Counted from the first letter of the stretch, positions 22,552 to 31,222 are shown. The stretch is 64,000 bases of DNA from 3-1-20CM-4-69-9 sp963833655 (GCA_963833655.1 CAWHYL010000004.1:744001-808000), one strand, 5' to 3'. Notes: generated by a model from the sequence alone, not told the origin. Translations and numbers: made by a program.

Positions 22552-24362
22552 TGGCGCGAATCGAGGATTACGGACTGATCAGCGACCTGCAGACTGCGGC
22601 GCTCGTCGGCCGCGACGGCTCGATCGACTGGGCGTGCTTCCCGCGCTTCGACTCCGGCGCGTGCTTCGCCGCGCTGCTCGGCACGACCGATCACGGACGC
22701 TGGCTGATCGCCCCTCGCGGCGACGCGTGGTCCCCAGGACGCTGCTACCGCGAGAACACGCTCGTGCTCGAGACCGAGTGGGAGTGCGACACGGGGAAGG
22801 CGCGCGTCATCGACTTCATGCCGCCGCGCGGCAAGGCGCCCGACATCGTCCGGATCGTCGAGGGCGTCGCGGGCGAGGTCGAGATGAACGCCGAGCTCGT
22901 GATGCGGTACGACTACGGATCCACCCTTCCGTGGGTACGCCGGCTCGAGGACGACACGCGCGTTGCGATCGCCGGCCCCGATGCTCTCTGCTTCCGAAGC
23001 CCGGTCGAGCACCGCGGCGAGAACATGCGCACGATCGCCGAGTTCACCGTCCGCGAGGGCGAACGCGTGCCGTTCACACTCACCTGGTACCCCTCGAACG
23101 AAGACTTGCCGGAGCGGATCGACCCCGAGCACGCACTGCAGGACACAGTCGACTACTGGACCGAGTGGGTTGCCGCCTGCAAGTACGACGGACCGTGGAA
23201 ACACGCGGTGCGGCGATCGCTGATCGTGCTGAAGGCGTTGACCTACGCGCCGACCGGCGGGATCGTCGCCGCACCGACGACGTCGCTCCCCGAGAAGATC
23301 GGCGGCGAGCGGAACTGGGACTACCGCTACTGCTGGCTGCGCGATGCGACGCTCGTGCTGCTCGCGTTCATCAACGCCGGCCTGCTCGAGGAGGCGGCGG
23401 CATGGCGCCTCTGGCTGCTGCGCGCGGCGGCCGGCGACCCGGCCGCGCTGCAGATCATGTACGGCGTCGCCGGCGAGCGGCGACTGACGGAGATGACGCT
23501 CGACTGGCTCCCGGGCTACGAAAGCTCGCGCCCCGTTCGCGCGGGCAACGCGGCCAGCGAGCAGTTCCAGCTCGACGTCTACGGCGAGGTGCTCGATGCG
23601 ATGCACCAGGGCCGGGTGCACGAGCTCGACCGCCTACCCGAGTCGTGGTCGCTGCAACGCAGGCTGCTCGCCTTCCTCGAGACCGCCTGGAAGGAGCCCG
23701 ACGACGGAATCTGGGAGGTGCGCGGCGGCCGGCGTCATTTCACCCACTCGAAGGTGATGGCCTGGGTCGCGTTCGATCGCGGCGTGAAAGCCGTGGAGGA
23801 GTTCGGGCGCTCCGGCCCGGTCGACCGCTGGCGCAAGATCCGTGACGAGATCCACCGCGAAGTATGCGAGCGCGGCTTCGACCACGAGCTGAACTCGTTC
23901 ACGCAGTCGTACGGCTCGAAGCGGCTCGACGCCAGCCTGCTCGTCATGCCACTCGTGGGCTTCCTGCCCGCGGACGACGCGCGGATGCAGGGCACCGTCG
24001 CCGCCGTCGAACGCGAGCTGTACCGCCACGGATTCGTCTACCGCTATGCCGGCGACGACGAAAGCGAGCGCGTCGACGGGCTGCCGGCCGGCGAGGGTGC
24101 GTTCCTCCCCTGCACCTTCTGGCTCGTCGACAACTTCGCGCTGCAGGGCCGCCTCGACGAGGCCGACCAGCTGTTCGAGCGGCTGCTTTCGCTCGGCAAC
24201 GACCTCGGGCTGTTCGCCGAGGAGTGGGATCCGGAGACGCGGCGGCAGCTCGGCAACTTCCCGCAGGCCTTCACACACGTGGCGCTCGTGAACACGGCCT
24301 TCAACCTCGACAGCCAGCACCACGCAACGCCGGAGCAGCGCGCCCGCCCCTCCGGCTACTAG
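22551..24362 (+). CDS. Glycoside hydrolase family 15 protein (glucoamylase/trehalase-like)
   Basis: A 603-residue cytoplasmic GH15 enzyme; no signal peptide. The N-terminal beta-sandwich starts RIEDYGLISDLQTAALVGRDG and contains SIDWACFPRFDS. The catalytic (alpha/alpha)6 barrel has NWDYRYCWLRDA, DDGIWEVRGG (probable general acid Glu) and FAEEWDP (probable general base Glu). Related actinobacterial enzymes hydrolyse trehalose, so either trehalose or alpha-glucan is plausible. The stop interlocks with that of dnaE2 at CTAG 24359-24362. Confidence 0.9.
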   Translation: MARIEDYGLISDLQTAALVGRDGSIDWACFPRFDSGACFAALLGTTDHGRWLIAPRGDAWSPGRCYRENTLVLETEWECDTGKARVIDFMPPRGKAPDIVRIVEGVAGEVEMNAELVMRYDYGSTLPWVRRLEDDTRVAIAGPDALCFRSPVEHRGENMRTIAEFTVREGERVPFTLTWYPSNEDLPERIDPEHALQDTVDYWTEWVAACKYDGPWKHAVRRSLIVLKALTYAPTGGIVAAPTTSLPEKIGGERNWDYRYCWLRDATLVLLAFINAGLLEEAAAWRLWLLRAAAGDPAALQIMYGVAGERRLTEMTLDWLPGYESSRPVRAGNAASEQFQLDVYGEVLDAMHQGRVHELDRLPESWSLQRRLLAFLETAWKEPDDGIWEVRGGRRHFTHSKVMAWVAFDRGVKAVEEFGRSGPVDRWRKIRDEIHREVCERGFDHELNSFTQSYGSKRLDASLLVMPLVGFLPADDARMQGTVAAVERELYRHGFVYRYAGDDESERVDGLPAGEGAFLPCTFWLVDNFALQGRLDEADQLFERLLSLGNDLGLFAEEWDPETRRQLGNFPQAFTHVALVNTAFNLDSQHHATPEQRARPSGY

Positions 24363-27300
24363 CGGTGGCCGAAGTGGTGCGCGCCGGGCAGGCTTGCGCC
24401 GATCTCGGTCTCGCGTGACACCTCCCGCGCGAGGGGCCCCAGCGTCTCGAGCGAGCGGACGAGCACGTTCTGGTTCCGCTCGATCCGTTCGAAGCGGCCG
24501 CGGGCGAGGATGAGCGGCTCACCGCGGACGATCGCGCGATAACGGTCGTAGACGCTGGGCGGCACGATCAGGTTCACGGTCCCGAACTCGTCCTCGATCA
24601 GCATGAAGACGACTCCGTTCGCGGTGGAGGGACGCTGGCGCGCGACGGCCATGCCGGCGACCGCTACCTGCGCGCGGTTCGGCGCCACCTCGAGCTCGCG
24701 CGAGGAGAGCACGCCGTGCGGAAGCTGCCCGCGCAGCAGCTCGAGCGGATGCACGCCGACCGAGAGGTTCGTCGTGCGGTAGTCGGCGAGCATGCGCTCC
24801 CAGACGGTCGGCTCGGGCAGCTTCGGCGTCTCGGCGGTCGGCTCGAGCGGCAGCGCGAGTTGCTTCTCCTCGCCCCCCGAGCCCGGCACCGTCTGCGGGC
24901 GCGGAACGAGACCGAGCTGCCAGAGCAGCTGCCGGCGGGGTAGGCCGAAGCAATCGCACGCGCCGGAGACGACGAGTGTCTCGAGGCCGTGCTCCGCCAG
25001 CTGCGTGCGCTGCGCGAGCTCGCGGACGCTCGCGAACGGACCGCCGCGCCCGCGCTCGCCGACGACGGCATGCGCGTCGTCCTCGCCGATGCCGTTGACG
25101 TAGTCGAGCCCGATGCGGACGGCGCCGTCCTCGACATCGCACTTCGCACCGCTGATGTTGACGTCGGGCGGCCGCGTCTCGACGCCGCGCCGCTGGCCGT
25201 CGCGGACGAGCGTCGCCGGCGGATAGAAGCCCATCGGCTGCGCGTTCAGGAGCGAGCAGAGGAACTCCGCCGGATAGTGGTGCCGCAGCCACGCCGACTG
25301 GTACGCGAGCAGTCCGAACGCCGCCGCGTGCGACTTCGGGAAGCCGAAGCCGGAGAAGCCGACGAGCTTGTCGTAGACGAGGTCGGCCGTCTCGGCGTCG
25401 ACGCCGTTCCGCAGCGCTCCGTCGACGAAGCGTCCGCGGTACGCCTCGAGCGCGTCGTGCGAGCGCTTGCGGCTCATCGCACGACGCAGGCCTTCGGCCT
25501 CCCCCACGCTGAAGCCGGAGAGCGCCATCGCGACCTCCAGCACCTGATCCTGGAAGACGACGACGCCGAGCGTCGAGCGCAGGCAGTCCGCGAGCAGCGG
25601 GTGATCGACCGGCGGCACGAACTCCGGGTCCTCGCGCAGGCGCTGCCGGTGCTCGATGAACGGGTGGACAGCCTTGCCCTGGATCGGCCCCGGCCGGACG
25701 AGCGCGACCTGCACCGTCAGGTCGTCGAGGTTCTCCGGCAGCGTGCGCAGCAGGCTCTGCATCTGCGCGCGGCTCTCGATCTGGAAGTCGCCGACGGTGT
25801 CCGCGCGCTGGATGTCGCCGTACACCGCCCTGTCGTCGAGTGGGATGCGCGACAGGTCGATCGCCCCGCCGCGCAGACCGGCGATCTGCTCGACGCAGTC
25901 CTCGACGGCGGAGAGCATCCCGAGGCCGAGCAGGTCGATCTTGAGGAAGCCTGCGTCGGCGCACGAGTCCTTGTCCCACTGGCACATCTGCCGCCCTGCC
26001 ATCGCAGCGGGCTGCACCGGCACGAGCTCGACGAGCGGCCGCGACGAGATCACCATCCCGCCCGGGTGCTGCGAGATGTGACGCGGCAGGCCGGCGATCT
26101 CGCCGCAGAGCTCTGCGAACGCCTGCCAGCGGGGAGACAGCAGCTTGCGGTCCGCGTCCGGCAGCAGCTGCAGCTCGTCGGCGACGCGCTTCGCGTTCCA
26201 GCCTTCGGAGACACGCGCAATGCGCTCGAGCTCCGCATAGGGCAGGCCGAGCGCCTTGCCGACGTCGCGGATCGCGCCGCGCGAGCGATACGTCGCGAAC
26301 GACGCGACGAGCGCGGCGTGCTCGCGGCCGTAGCGCTCGGTGACGGCGACGATCAGCTTCTCGCGGATGTCGCGCGGGAAATCGAGGTCGATGTCGGGAA
26401 CGGCGTTCAGCTCGCGGTTGAGGAACCGCCCGAGCGACAGCTCGGCGCCGACGGGATCGACGTGCGAGAGGCCGGTCAGGTAGCAGACGAGCGAGCCGAC
26501 CGACGAGCCGCGCCCGCGACCCGGCGGGAGCGCGTGCCGCGGCGAGTCGCGCCCGCGCACCTCGAGCGCGCAGTCGCGGGCGAGCTCGAGCACGTCCCAG
26601 TGCAGGAGGAAGAAGCCGGCGAGGCCCAGCTCGTCGATCAGCTTCAGCTCCTCGTCGAGCCGCGTCTGCGCGTCGGCGCGCAGCTTGTGGCTGCGCGGAT
26701 AGCGCTCCTCGAAGGCGCGGCTGCAGACGTGCGCGAGCTGCACGATCGCCGGCTCGGGGCTGTCGGAGAAGTCGGGATAGCGGTAGCCGAGCTCCTCCGT
26801 CAGGTCGAAGCGCAGCCGCTCGGCGAGCTCGACCGTGCGCGCGACGGCGGCACGGTCCTCCGGGAAGCGCTCGACGACTTCGCCGGGCGAGAGCAGCACG
26901 CACTCGTGGTTGCCGCGGCGCTCGGCCTCGCACCCGTCGAGGGAGCTGCGGTGACGAACGGCGACGAGGACGTCCTGCAACGGCGCGCGCCGCGGATGGT
27001 GCGCGTGGACATCGCCTGTCACGAGCGTCCGAACGCCGAGCTCCTCCGCGAGCCGGCGCAGCACCGCGTTGCGACGCGCGTCGCCGCGTTCGTACGGACG
27101 TTGCAGCTCGACGAAGAAGCGGTCGCGGCCGAACGCGCGCGCGAGCCGTGCGGCAGCGTTCGGATTCCGGACGGCGAGGCCGTGGCGTGCACAACCGGAC
27201 AGGCAGACGAGCCCCTCGTTCAGCTCCTCGAGCAGGCGCTGGTCGAGGGCCGGGTCGGCCGGCGGCTGCGTCTCCTTTCCCGGCGGCCGTGTGTGCGCGT

Positions 27301-27577
27301 GCGCGGCCGTGAGCAGCCGGCAGAGGTTCGCGTAGCCGCGCTGCGTCTCGACGAGCAGCGTCACGTGCGAACGGTCGGCGAGCGTCACCTCCGCACCCGT
27401 GATCGGACGCACGCCGAAGTGCTTCGCTGCGTGCGCGAACTCGAGCGATCCGTAGACGCCGTCGTGATCGGTCAGCGCGAGCGCCGGATAGCCCAGCTCC
27501 GCTGCCTGCACGGCCAGCTCCTCCGGCAGCGACGCACCGTCGAGGAACGAGTACGACGAATGTGCGTGCAACTCCAC
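24359..27577 (-). CDS. dnaE2: Error-prone DNA polymerase III alpha subunit (DnaE2/ImuC)
   Basis: Translesion polymerase of the ImuB-DnaE2 mutasome. It starts with a PHP domain (VELHAHSSYSFLDGAS, then LALTDHDGVYG). The polymerase core has GRGRGSSVGSLVCYLTG and PDIDLDFPRDIRE with catalytic Asp residues. A helix-hairpin-helix region (VNGIGEDDA) and an OB-type domain (VAGMAVARQRPST) follow, with no C-terminal tail of the DnaE1 type. GTG 27577 starts exactly at the PHP domain. An in-frame ATG at 27685 would translate the hairpin repeat at 27583-27613 and is less likely. No SOS box is visible upstream, unlike imuB. Confidence 0.92.
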   Translation of the reverse strand: MELHAHSSYSFLDGASLPEELAVQAAELGYPALALTDHDGVYGSLEFAHAAKHFGVRPITGAEVTLADRSHVTLLVETQRGYANLCRLLTAAHAHTRPPGKETQPPADPALDQRLLEELNEGLVCLSGCARHGLAVRNPNAAARLARAFGRDRFFVELQRPYERGDARRNAVLRRLAEELGVRTLVTGDVHAHHPRRAPLQDVLVAVRHRSSLDGCEAERRGNHECVLLSPGEVVERFPEDRAAVARTVELAERLRFDLTEELGYRYPDFSDSPEPAIVQLAHVCSRAFEERYPRSHKLRADAQTRLDEELKLIDELGLAGFFLLHWDVLELARDCALEVRGRDSPRHALPPGRGRGSSVGSLVCYLTGLSHVDPVGAELSLGRFLNRELNAVPDIDLDFPRDIREKLIVAVTERYGREHAALVASFATYRSRGAIRDVGKALGLPYAELERIARVSEGWNAKRVADELQLLPDADRKLLSPRWQAFAELCGEIAGLPRHISQHPGGMVISSRPLVELVPVQPAAMAGRQMCQWDKDSCADAGFLKIDLLGLGMLSAVEDCVEQIAGLRGGAIDLSRIPLDDRAVYGDIQRADTVGDFQIESRAQMQSLLRTLPENLDDLTVQVALVRPGPIQGKAVHPFIEHRQRLREDPEFVPPVDHPLLADCLRSTLGVVVFQDQVLEVAMALSGFSVGEAEGLRRAMSRKRSHDALEAYRGRFVDGALRNGVDAETADLVYDKLVGFSGFGFPKSHAAAFGLLAYQSAWLRHHYPAEFLCSLLNAQPMGFYPPATLVRDGQRRGVETRPPDVNISGAKCDVEDGAVRIGLDYVNGIGEDDAHAVVGERGRGGPFASVRELAQRTQLAEHGLETLVVSGACDCFGLPRRQLLWQLGLVPRPQTVPGSGGEEKQLALPLEPTAETPKLPEPTVWERMLADYRTTNLSVGVHPLELLRGQLPHGVLSSRELEVAPNRAQVAVAGMAVARQRPSTANGVVFMLIEDEFGTVNLIVPPSVYDRYRAIVRGEPLILARGRFERIERNQNVLVRSLETLGPLAREVSRETEIGASLPGAHHFGHR

Positions 27578-27582
27578 ATACC

Positions 27583-27613
27583 GGGGTCTGGCCCCCGCAG
27601 GGGGCCTGACCCC
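27583..27613. repeat. REP-like GC hairpin, imperfect 31-bp palindrome
   Basis: GGGGTC-T-GGCCCCC, loop GCA, GGGGGCC-T-GACCCC: thirteen paired bases with one T-T mismatch and a three-base loop. There is no T-tract, so it is not an ordinary terminator. It lies between the dnaE2 GTG and the divergent cupin gene. Sequences of the GGGGTCAGGCCCC type are dispersed repeats in many actinobacterial genomes; no second copy is present in this window. Confidence 0.6.
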
Positions 27614-27696
27614 AGCCTTGCGATTTTCGACGCGTTCTTTGCGCCGCGTGCGATGCGGAAACTCCGGCTGCAGCTCGATCGTCATACTCGCCGGCG

Positions 27697-28455
27697 ATGG
27701 ACGCGGTGGTGCTCAGGCCCAGCGAGGGCGAGGCGCTCTTCGACGGCCGGATCGTGCTCAAGGCGAGCTTCGACCAGCTCACGATCACGGAGTCGCACTT
27801 CCCCGACGCGCGCGACGGGGCCGAGCCGCACTTCCATCGCCGGCACGTCGACTCGTTCTACGTGCTCGAGGGCGGCATGGCCGTGCTCGTCCACGACGAG
27901 GAGAAGCTGCTCGAGCCCGGCGCCTTCGCGTCCGTGCCGCCGGCGGTCGTGCACGGCTTCCGCACGACATCGCGCTCCGTCTTCCTGAACTTCCACACGC
28001 CCGACGGGGGCTTCGCCGACAACCTGCGCGCGCGGAACCGCGGCGAGGAAGGCGGCTTCGACAGCGTCGACGCCGAGCCTGGCAGCGGCAAGCCGCCGAC
28101 CGACGCGCTCTGCTGGCGGCCCGGCGGCGGCGAGCGGCTCGTCGCGAACAACCGCGTCGCCACGATCAAGGTTGGGCGCGAGGAGCTGACGTTGATCGAG
28201 TTCGAGGTCGAGCCGGGCTTCGAAGGGCCGGACCCGCATGCGCATCACGACCACGTCGACTCGTTCTACGTCCTCGACGGCGACGTCGACTTCCTCGCCG
28301 GCGACGAATGGCTGCGCCTGCCGGCAGGCTCGTTCTTCGCCGCACCGATCGGCGTCAGGCATGCGTTCGCGACGCGTGACGGCCAGCGCGCACGGCTGCT
28401 CAACATCCACGCGCCGAGCACCGGTTTCCACGAGCGTCTGCGAGAATCGAGCTGA
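27697..28455 (+). CDS. Two-cupin-domain protein
   Basis: A 252-residue bicupin. Each half has a metal-site motif: PHFHRRHVDSFYVLEGGM in the first and DPHAHHDHVDSFYVLDGDV in the second. The halves end in PAVVHGF and IGVRHAFATRDG. The duplicated HVDSFYVL shows internal gene duplication. Metal-dependent dioxygenase, isomerase or sensor roles are all possible. ATG 27697 follows TACTCG by six bases. The next ATG directly abuts its stop. Confidence 0.85.
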   Translation: MDAVVLRPSEGEALFDGRIVLKASFDQLTITESHFPDARDGAEPHFHRRHVDSFYVLEGGMAVLVHDEEKLLEPGAFASVPPAVVHGFRTTSRSVFLNFHTPDGGFADNLRARNRGEEGGFDSVDAEPGSGKPPTDALCWRPGGGERLVANNRVATIKVGREELTLIEFEVEPGFEGPDPHAHHDHVDSFYVLDGDVDFLAGDEWLRLPAGSFFAAPIGVRHAFATRDGQRARLLNIHAPSTGFHERLRESS

Positions 28456-28674
28456 ATGCTCGTTCCGCTGACCGTCGTACCCAATGTCGTCGAGGCCGAC
28501 CTGCTGTGCGCACTTCTGCGCACGGAAGGAATCGAATGCGACCACCGGCCGACGAACTTCGCCGTCGGCTCCATGGACGGGATGCCCGGCGGCGGCCCAC
28601 GAGAGGTCGTCGTCGACGAGAACGAGCTCGCGCGGGCGCAGGAGCTTCTCGCTGCCTCGCGCAGCAGCGACTGA
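28456..28674 (+). CDS. DUF2007-type small protein
   Basis: A 72-residue protein with the pattern of the DUF2007 (putative signal-transducing) family. LTVVPNVVEADLLCALLRTEGIECD is followed by a variable loop and REVVVDENELARAQELLA. Its function is not known. The ATG follows the cupin TGA with no gap, so the two are expressed together. Confidence 0.75.
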   Translation: MLVPLTVVPNVVEADLLCALLRTEGIECDHRPTNFAVGSMDGMPGGGPREVVVDENELARAQELLAASRSSD

Positions 28675-28681
28675 TTGTTCG

Positions 28682-28912
28682 TCACGCTCCGCGCTGCGTG
28701 AACCAGCAGCGCCGGGCCTCGTCGCGAAAGACAACGGCGTTCTCCCCTGACTGCAGCACGACCTCGAAGTAGCGCCGTGCGATCGGCTCCTCCGTCCACC
28801 ACCGGTCGACGACGCGCCACTCCTCGCGCAGCACCGCGACCGGCTGGCGGTTGACCCGCACCGGCGTCCCGTCGACACGCGCCTCGACGACCGCCGGCCG
28901 CGGGTGGTTCAG
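28682..28912 (-). CDS. ImuB-linked small protein (DUF6504-like), probable CTG start
   Basis: A 76-residue protein whose body (VEARVDGTPVRVNRQPVAVL, REEWRVVDRWWTEEPIARRYF, FRDEARRCWFTQRGA) resembles the short beta-rich proteins encoded after imuB in other actinobacteria. No ATG, GTG or TTG exists upstream of the conserved part. CTG 28912 overlaps the imuB stop as CTGA, mimicking the ATGA couplings used elsewhere. A GTG inside the domain would give only 58 residues. Its role in the mutasome is unknown. Confidence 0.65.
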   Translation of the reverse strand: MNHPRPAVVEARVDGTPVRVNRQPVAVLREEWRVVDRWWTEEPIARRYFEVVLQSGENAVVFRDEARRCWFTQRGA

Positions 28913-30093
28913 TCGTCCCGCGGCACGAACAGCGCCCGGGCTTCCGGAATGCGTGACCACGGCGCAACCTCCACGACCTGATTGACCGAGCCCGAGCCGG
29001 TGCTCGCTCGCACCTGGCGCAGGCCTTCGCGCAGACGTACGTCGAGCTCTCCGCCCGCTGCGGGCAGCAGCTCCAGCTGCTGGCCGTCGTGCTCCGTCAG
29101 CTCGACGAGCTCGAGGCGCAGCTCGAGGACGGGCGCCGGCAGGTCTGCGAGCTTCGGGCCGAGCGCCGCCTTCAGCCGCGCGAACTCGGTGGTTGCGTCG
29201 CGCAGCGTCACCGAGCGGCGCCACGAGCCGCCGCCGACGAGCCGGGCGGACAGCGCAATCTTGCGGATGAACCGGTCGCCGCGCTCCGGCCGTGCCAGGA
29301 GCGTCTCGAGCAGTGCGGCGAACGCGCGCCGCAGCGTCAGCTCGTTGCCGACCGCCTCCGGGAACTCCAGCGCCTCGACGATCTCCGCCGGCGGACGGCG
29401 TCCGTGCACGCGCGCCGGTTTGCCGCCTCTCGCCAGGCCCCAGGCGCGCCGGCCGTCCGGCCCCAGACGTTCGGCCACGGCTGCGCCCGGGAGCCCGGCA
29501 AGCTGTCCGACGCGCTTCACCCCAAGCTCGTGCAGCTCCGCCCGGCGGCGCGGCTCCATCGGCACGAGCTCGAGCGGCAGCGGCGCGAGGAAATCCTGCA
29601 GCCGCTCGTCGGAGACGACCAAGATCTGCCCGGGGCGCGCGACATTCGCCGCGGCGAGGGCCGCGAACCGGCGCTGCGCTGCGCCCGCGCGTGGGTCCCA
29701 GGCAGTTCCTACCGCGGCGAGTGCTCGACGCAGCGCTGCGTCGAGCCCGCCGTACAACCTCTCGACCCCGCGCGTCTCGAAGTAGACGCACCCGACATCC
29801 GCCGGCTCGACGGCGAAGCCCGAGTCCTCGAGAGCGCGCAGGATCTCCTCCCAGGCCTGCTCGGCCGCGGCCGGGTCCTGCTCCACCAGCACGAGCTGCG
29901 GACACATGGCGAGCCCCTCGCCGAGGCGCATGCCCGGCCGCACTCCGAGCCGCTCCGCCTCGGCCGTCACCGGCCCGAGCAGCGGCTCGGTGCCGGCAGC
30001 GGGAGCGAGCGCCGCCGCGCGCAGCGCGAGAGCGGGCTGCTTCCGAAGGGCGGCGCGGAGCTCGAAGCCGGGGATGACGACGCAGGCGATCAC
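28909..30093 (-). CDS. imuB: ImuB-type Y-family polymerase-like protein
   Basis: Catalytically inactive Y-family homologue that links DnaE2 to the sliding clamp during damage-induced mutagenesis. The N-terminus VIACVVIPGFEL stands where active enzymes have the metal-binding DMD motif. The later acidic SIDE motif is also missing (VGCVYFETRGVERLYGG). Finger and palm segments remain (ARPGQILVVSDERLQDFLAPLP, ELGVKRVGQLAGLP). GTG 30093 lies just inside a tandem SOS-box region, so LexA control is expected. An in-frame ATG 30132 would translate the boxes and is unlikely. No imuA is present nearby. Confidence 0.88.
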   Translation of the reverse strand: MIACVVIPGFELRAALRKQPALALRAAALAPAAGTEPLLGPVTAEAERLGVRPGMRLGEGLAMCPQLVLVEQDPAAAEQAWEEILRALEDSGFAVEPADVGCVYFETRGVERLYGGLDAALRRALAAVGTAWDPRAGAAQRRFAALAAANVARPGQILVVSDERLQDFLAPLPLELVPMEPRRRAELHELGVKRVGQLAGLPGAAVAERLGPDGRRAWGLARGGKPARVHGRRPPAEIVEALEFPEAVGNELTLRRAFAALLETLLARPERGDRFIRKIALSARLVGGGSWRRSVTLRDATTEFARLKAALGPKLADLPAPVLELRLELVELTEHDGQQLELLPAAGGELDVRLREGLRQVRASTGSGSVNQVVEVAPWSRIPEARALFVPRDD

Positions 30094-30095
30094 GG

Positions 30096-30107
30096 GAACG
30101 TATGTTC
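30096..30107. promoter_or_regulatory. SOS (LexA) box 1, GAACGTATGTTC
   Basis: Perfect GAAC-N4-GTTC palindrome three bases upstream of the imuB GTG. This is the LexA operator type of actinobacteria and Firmicutes. It overlaps the expected imuB promoter. Confidence 0.85.
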
Positions 30108-30112
30108 TACAC

Positions 30113-30124
30113 GAACACACGTTC
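30113..30124. promoter_or_regulatory. SOS (LexA) box 2, GAACACACGTTC
   Basis: Second perfect GAAC-N4-GTTC palindrome, 17 bases centre to centre from box 1. Tandem boxes suggest tight LexA repression of imuB, and possibly an effect on the divergent M23 peptidase gene 44 bases away. Confidence 0.85.
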
Positions 30125-30167
30125 GCCGTCAAGGGATCGCCTGGACTGCGGCGAAAACCGTCCTCCC

Positions 30168-31037
30168 ATGCGCATCAGGGCGTCCCTCGCGCTGCCCATC
30201 GTGGCCCTTGCCGTCACTGTCGTCCCGCCGGCAGCGGCGACCTGGGATTCGGGCGTTGCCGCGCTCCAGGTCGGCCTGCAGTCGCGCGGGCTCTACAGGG
30301 GGCCGATCGACGGGCTCGACGGCCCCGCGACGACGAAGGCCGTCCGGAAGCTGCAGCGCCGCGCGCGCATCACGGTCGACGGCGTCGTCGGGCCCAAGAC
30401 GCGCCGCGCGCTCGGGCACTTCGCACGCCACCGGCTCGGCCAGCGCCCCCTGCACATCGGGAATGCGGGCTGGGACGTCGCCTCGCTGCAGTTCAAGCTC
30501 GCGGAGCACGGGTTTCCGTCGGCGTCGTTCGACGGCATCTTCGGCCCGCACATCGACGCCGCCGTGCGGCGCTTCCAGAAGTTCGTCGGACTGAAAGCGG
30601 ACGGCGTCGCCGGCCCCGAGACCCTCGCCGCGCTCCGGCGGCCGGCGCCCGCCATCCCCTTGCCGCTCGCGTGGCCGCTCACGAGCCCCGTCCTCGGCGA
30701 CCCGTTCGGGCCGCGCGGCAACCGCTGGCACCCCGGCATCGACCTCCCCGCCCCGCTCGGAACGCCGGCGTACGCCGCCCGCGGCGGAGAGGTCGTCTGG
30801 TCCGGCTGGCGCGACGGCTACGGCCTGCTCGTCACCGTCGCGCACGGCCACGGCGAGCGCAGCATGTACGCGCACCTCTCGCGCATCGACGTGCGGGTCG
30901 GCGTCTGGATCGGAGCCGGCGTCCGAGTCGGCCTGATCGGCGCGACCGGCGACGCCACCGGGCCGCACCTGCACTTCGAAGTGCGCATTCGCGGCGCGGC
31001 GGTCAACCCGATTACGGCGCTGCCGGCGCTGTCCTAA
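30168..31037 (+). CDS. Secreted M23-family peptidoglycan peptidase with two PG-binding domains
   Basis: A 289-residue wall hydrolase. A signal peptide (RASLALPIVALAVTVVPPAAA) is followed by two PG_binding_1 repeats (LQSRGLYRGPIDGLDGP and LKADGVAGPETL). The lysostaphin-type M23 domain carries the zinc motifs HPGIDLPAP (HxxxD) and GPHLHFEVRI (HxH). All M23 ligands appear present, so it should be an active endopeptidase. ATG 30168 starts the signal peptide. The divergent SOS boxes lie directly upstream, so damage-linked control is possible but unproven. Confidence 0.9.
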   Translation: MRIRASLALPIVALAVTVVPPAAATWDSGVAALQVGLQSRGLYRGPIDGLDGPATTKAVRKLQRRARITVDGVVGPKTRRALGHFARHRLGQRPLHIGNAGWDVASLQFKLAEHGFPSASFDGIFGPHIDAAVRRFQKFVGLKADGVAGPETLAALRRPAPAIPLPLAWPLTSPVLGDPFGPRGNRWHPGIDLPAPLGTPAYAARGGEVVWSGWRDGYGLLVTVAHGHGERSMYAHLSRIDVRVGVWIGAGVRVGLIGATGDATGPHLHFEVRIRGAAVNPITALPALS

Positions 31038-31040
31038 GAT
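31035..31040 (+). promoter_or_regulatory. -10 element TAAGAT before the 57-residue gene
   Basis: TAAGAT, eight bases, ATG 31049. Its TAA is also the stop codon of the M23 gene, so the promoter is embedded in the end of the preceding gene. Confidence 0.5.
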
Positions 31041-31048
31041 TCGAACGG

Positions 31049-31222
31049 ATGCGACTCCGCTCGCTGATCATGCCGCTCGTGCTCGTCGCGGTCTCGACAA
31101 AGCTGATCCAGCTGGCGGCCACCCGTGACGGCGTCGGGCTCTTCGAGTACCTGACGCTGGCGGCGCTGGTCGCCCTCTTGCTGCAGACGGCATTCCGTCT
31201 GTCGCGTCGCGCCTTCTCCTAG
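31049..31222 (+). CDS. Small membrane protein, 57 residues
   Basis: Two hydrophobic stretches (LIMPLVLVAVSTKLIQLAA and YLTLAALVALLLQTAF) separated by RDGVGLFE, ending in basic SRRAFS. It is probably a two-helix membrane hairpin. No family is recognised. Support comes from its near-perfect -10 box and clean position 11 bases after the M23 stop. Confidence 0.55.
   Translation: MRLRSLIMPLVLVAVSTKLIQLAATRDGVGLFEYLTLAALVALLLQTAFRLSRRAFS

Noticed and set aside
27583..27613. GC hairpin as a transcription terminator
   Set aside because: It lies upstream of both divergent genes, not downstream of any, and has no T-tract on either strand.
24989..27988. Thousand-codon plus-strand frame opposite dnaE2
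   Set aside because: DnaE2 motifs on the other strand are complete; the plus frame has no recognisable domain and ends inside the cupin gene.
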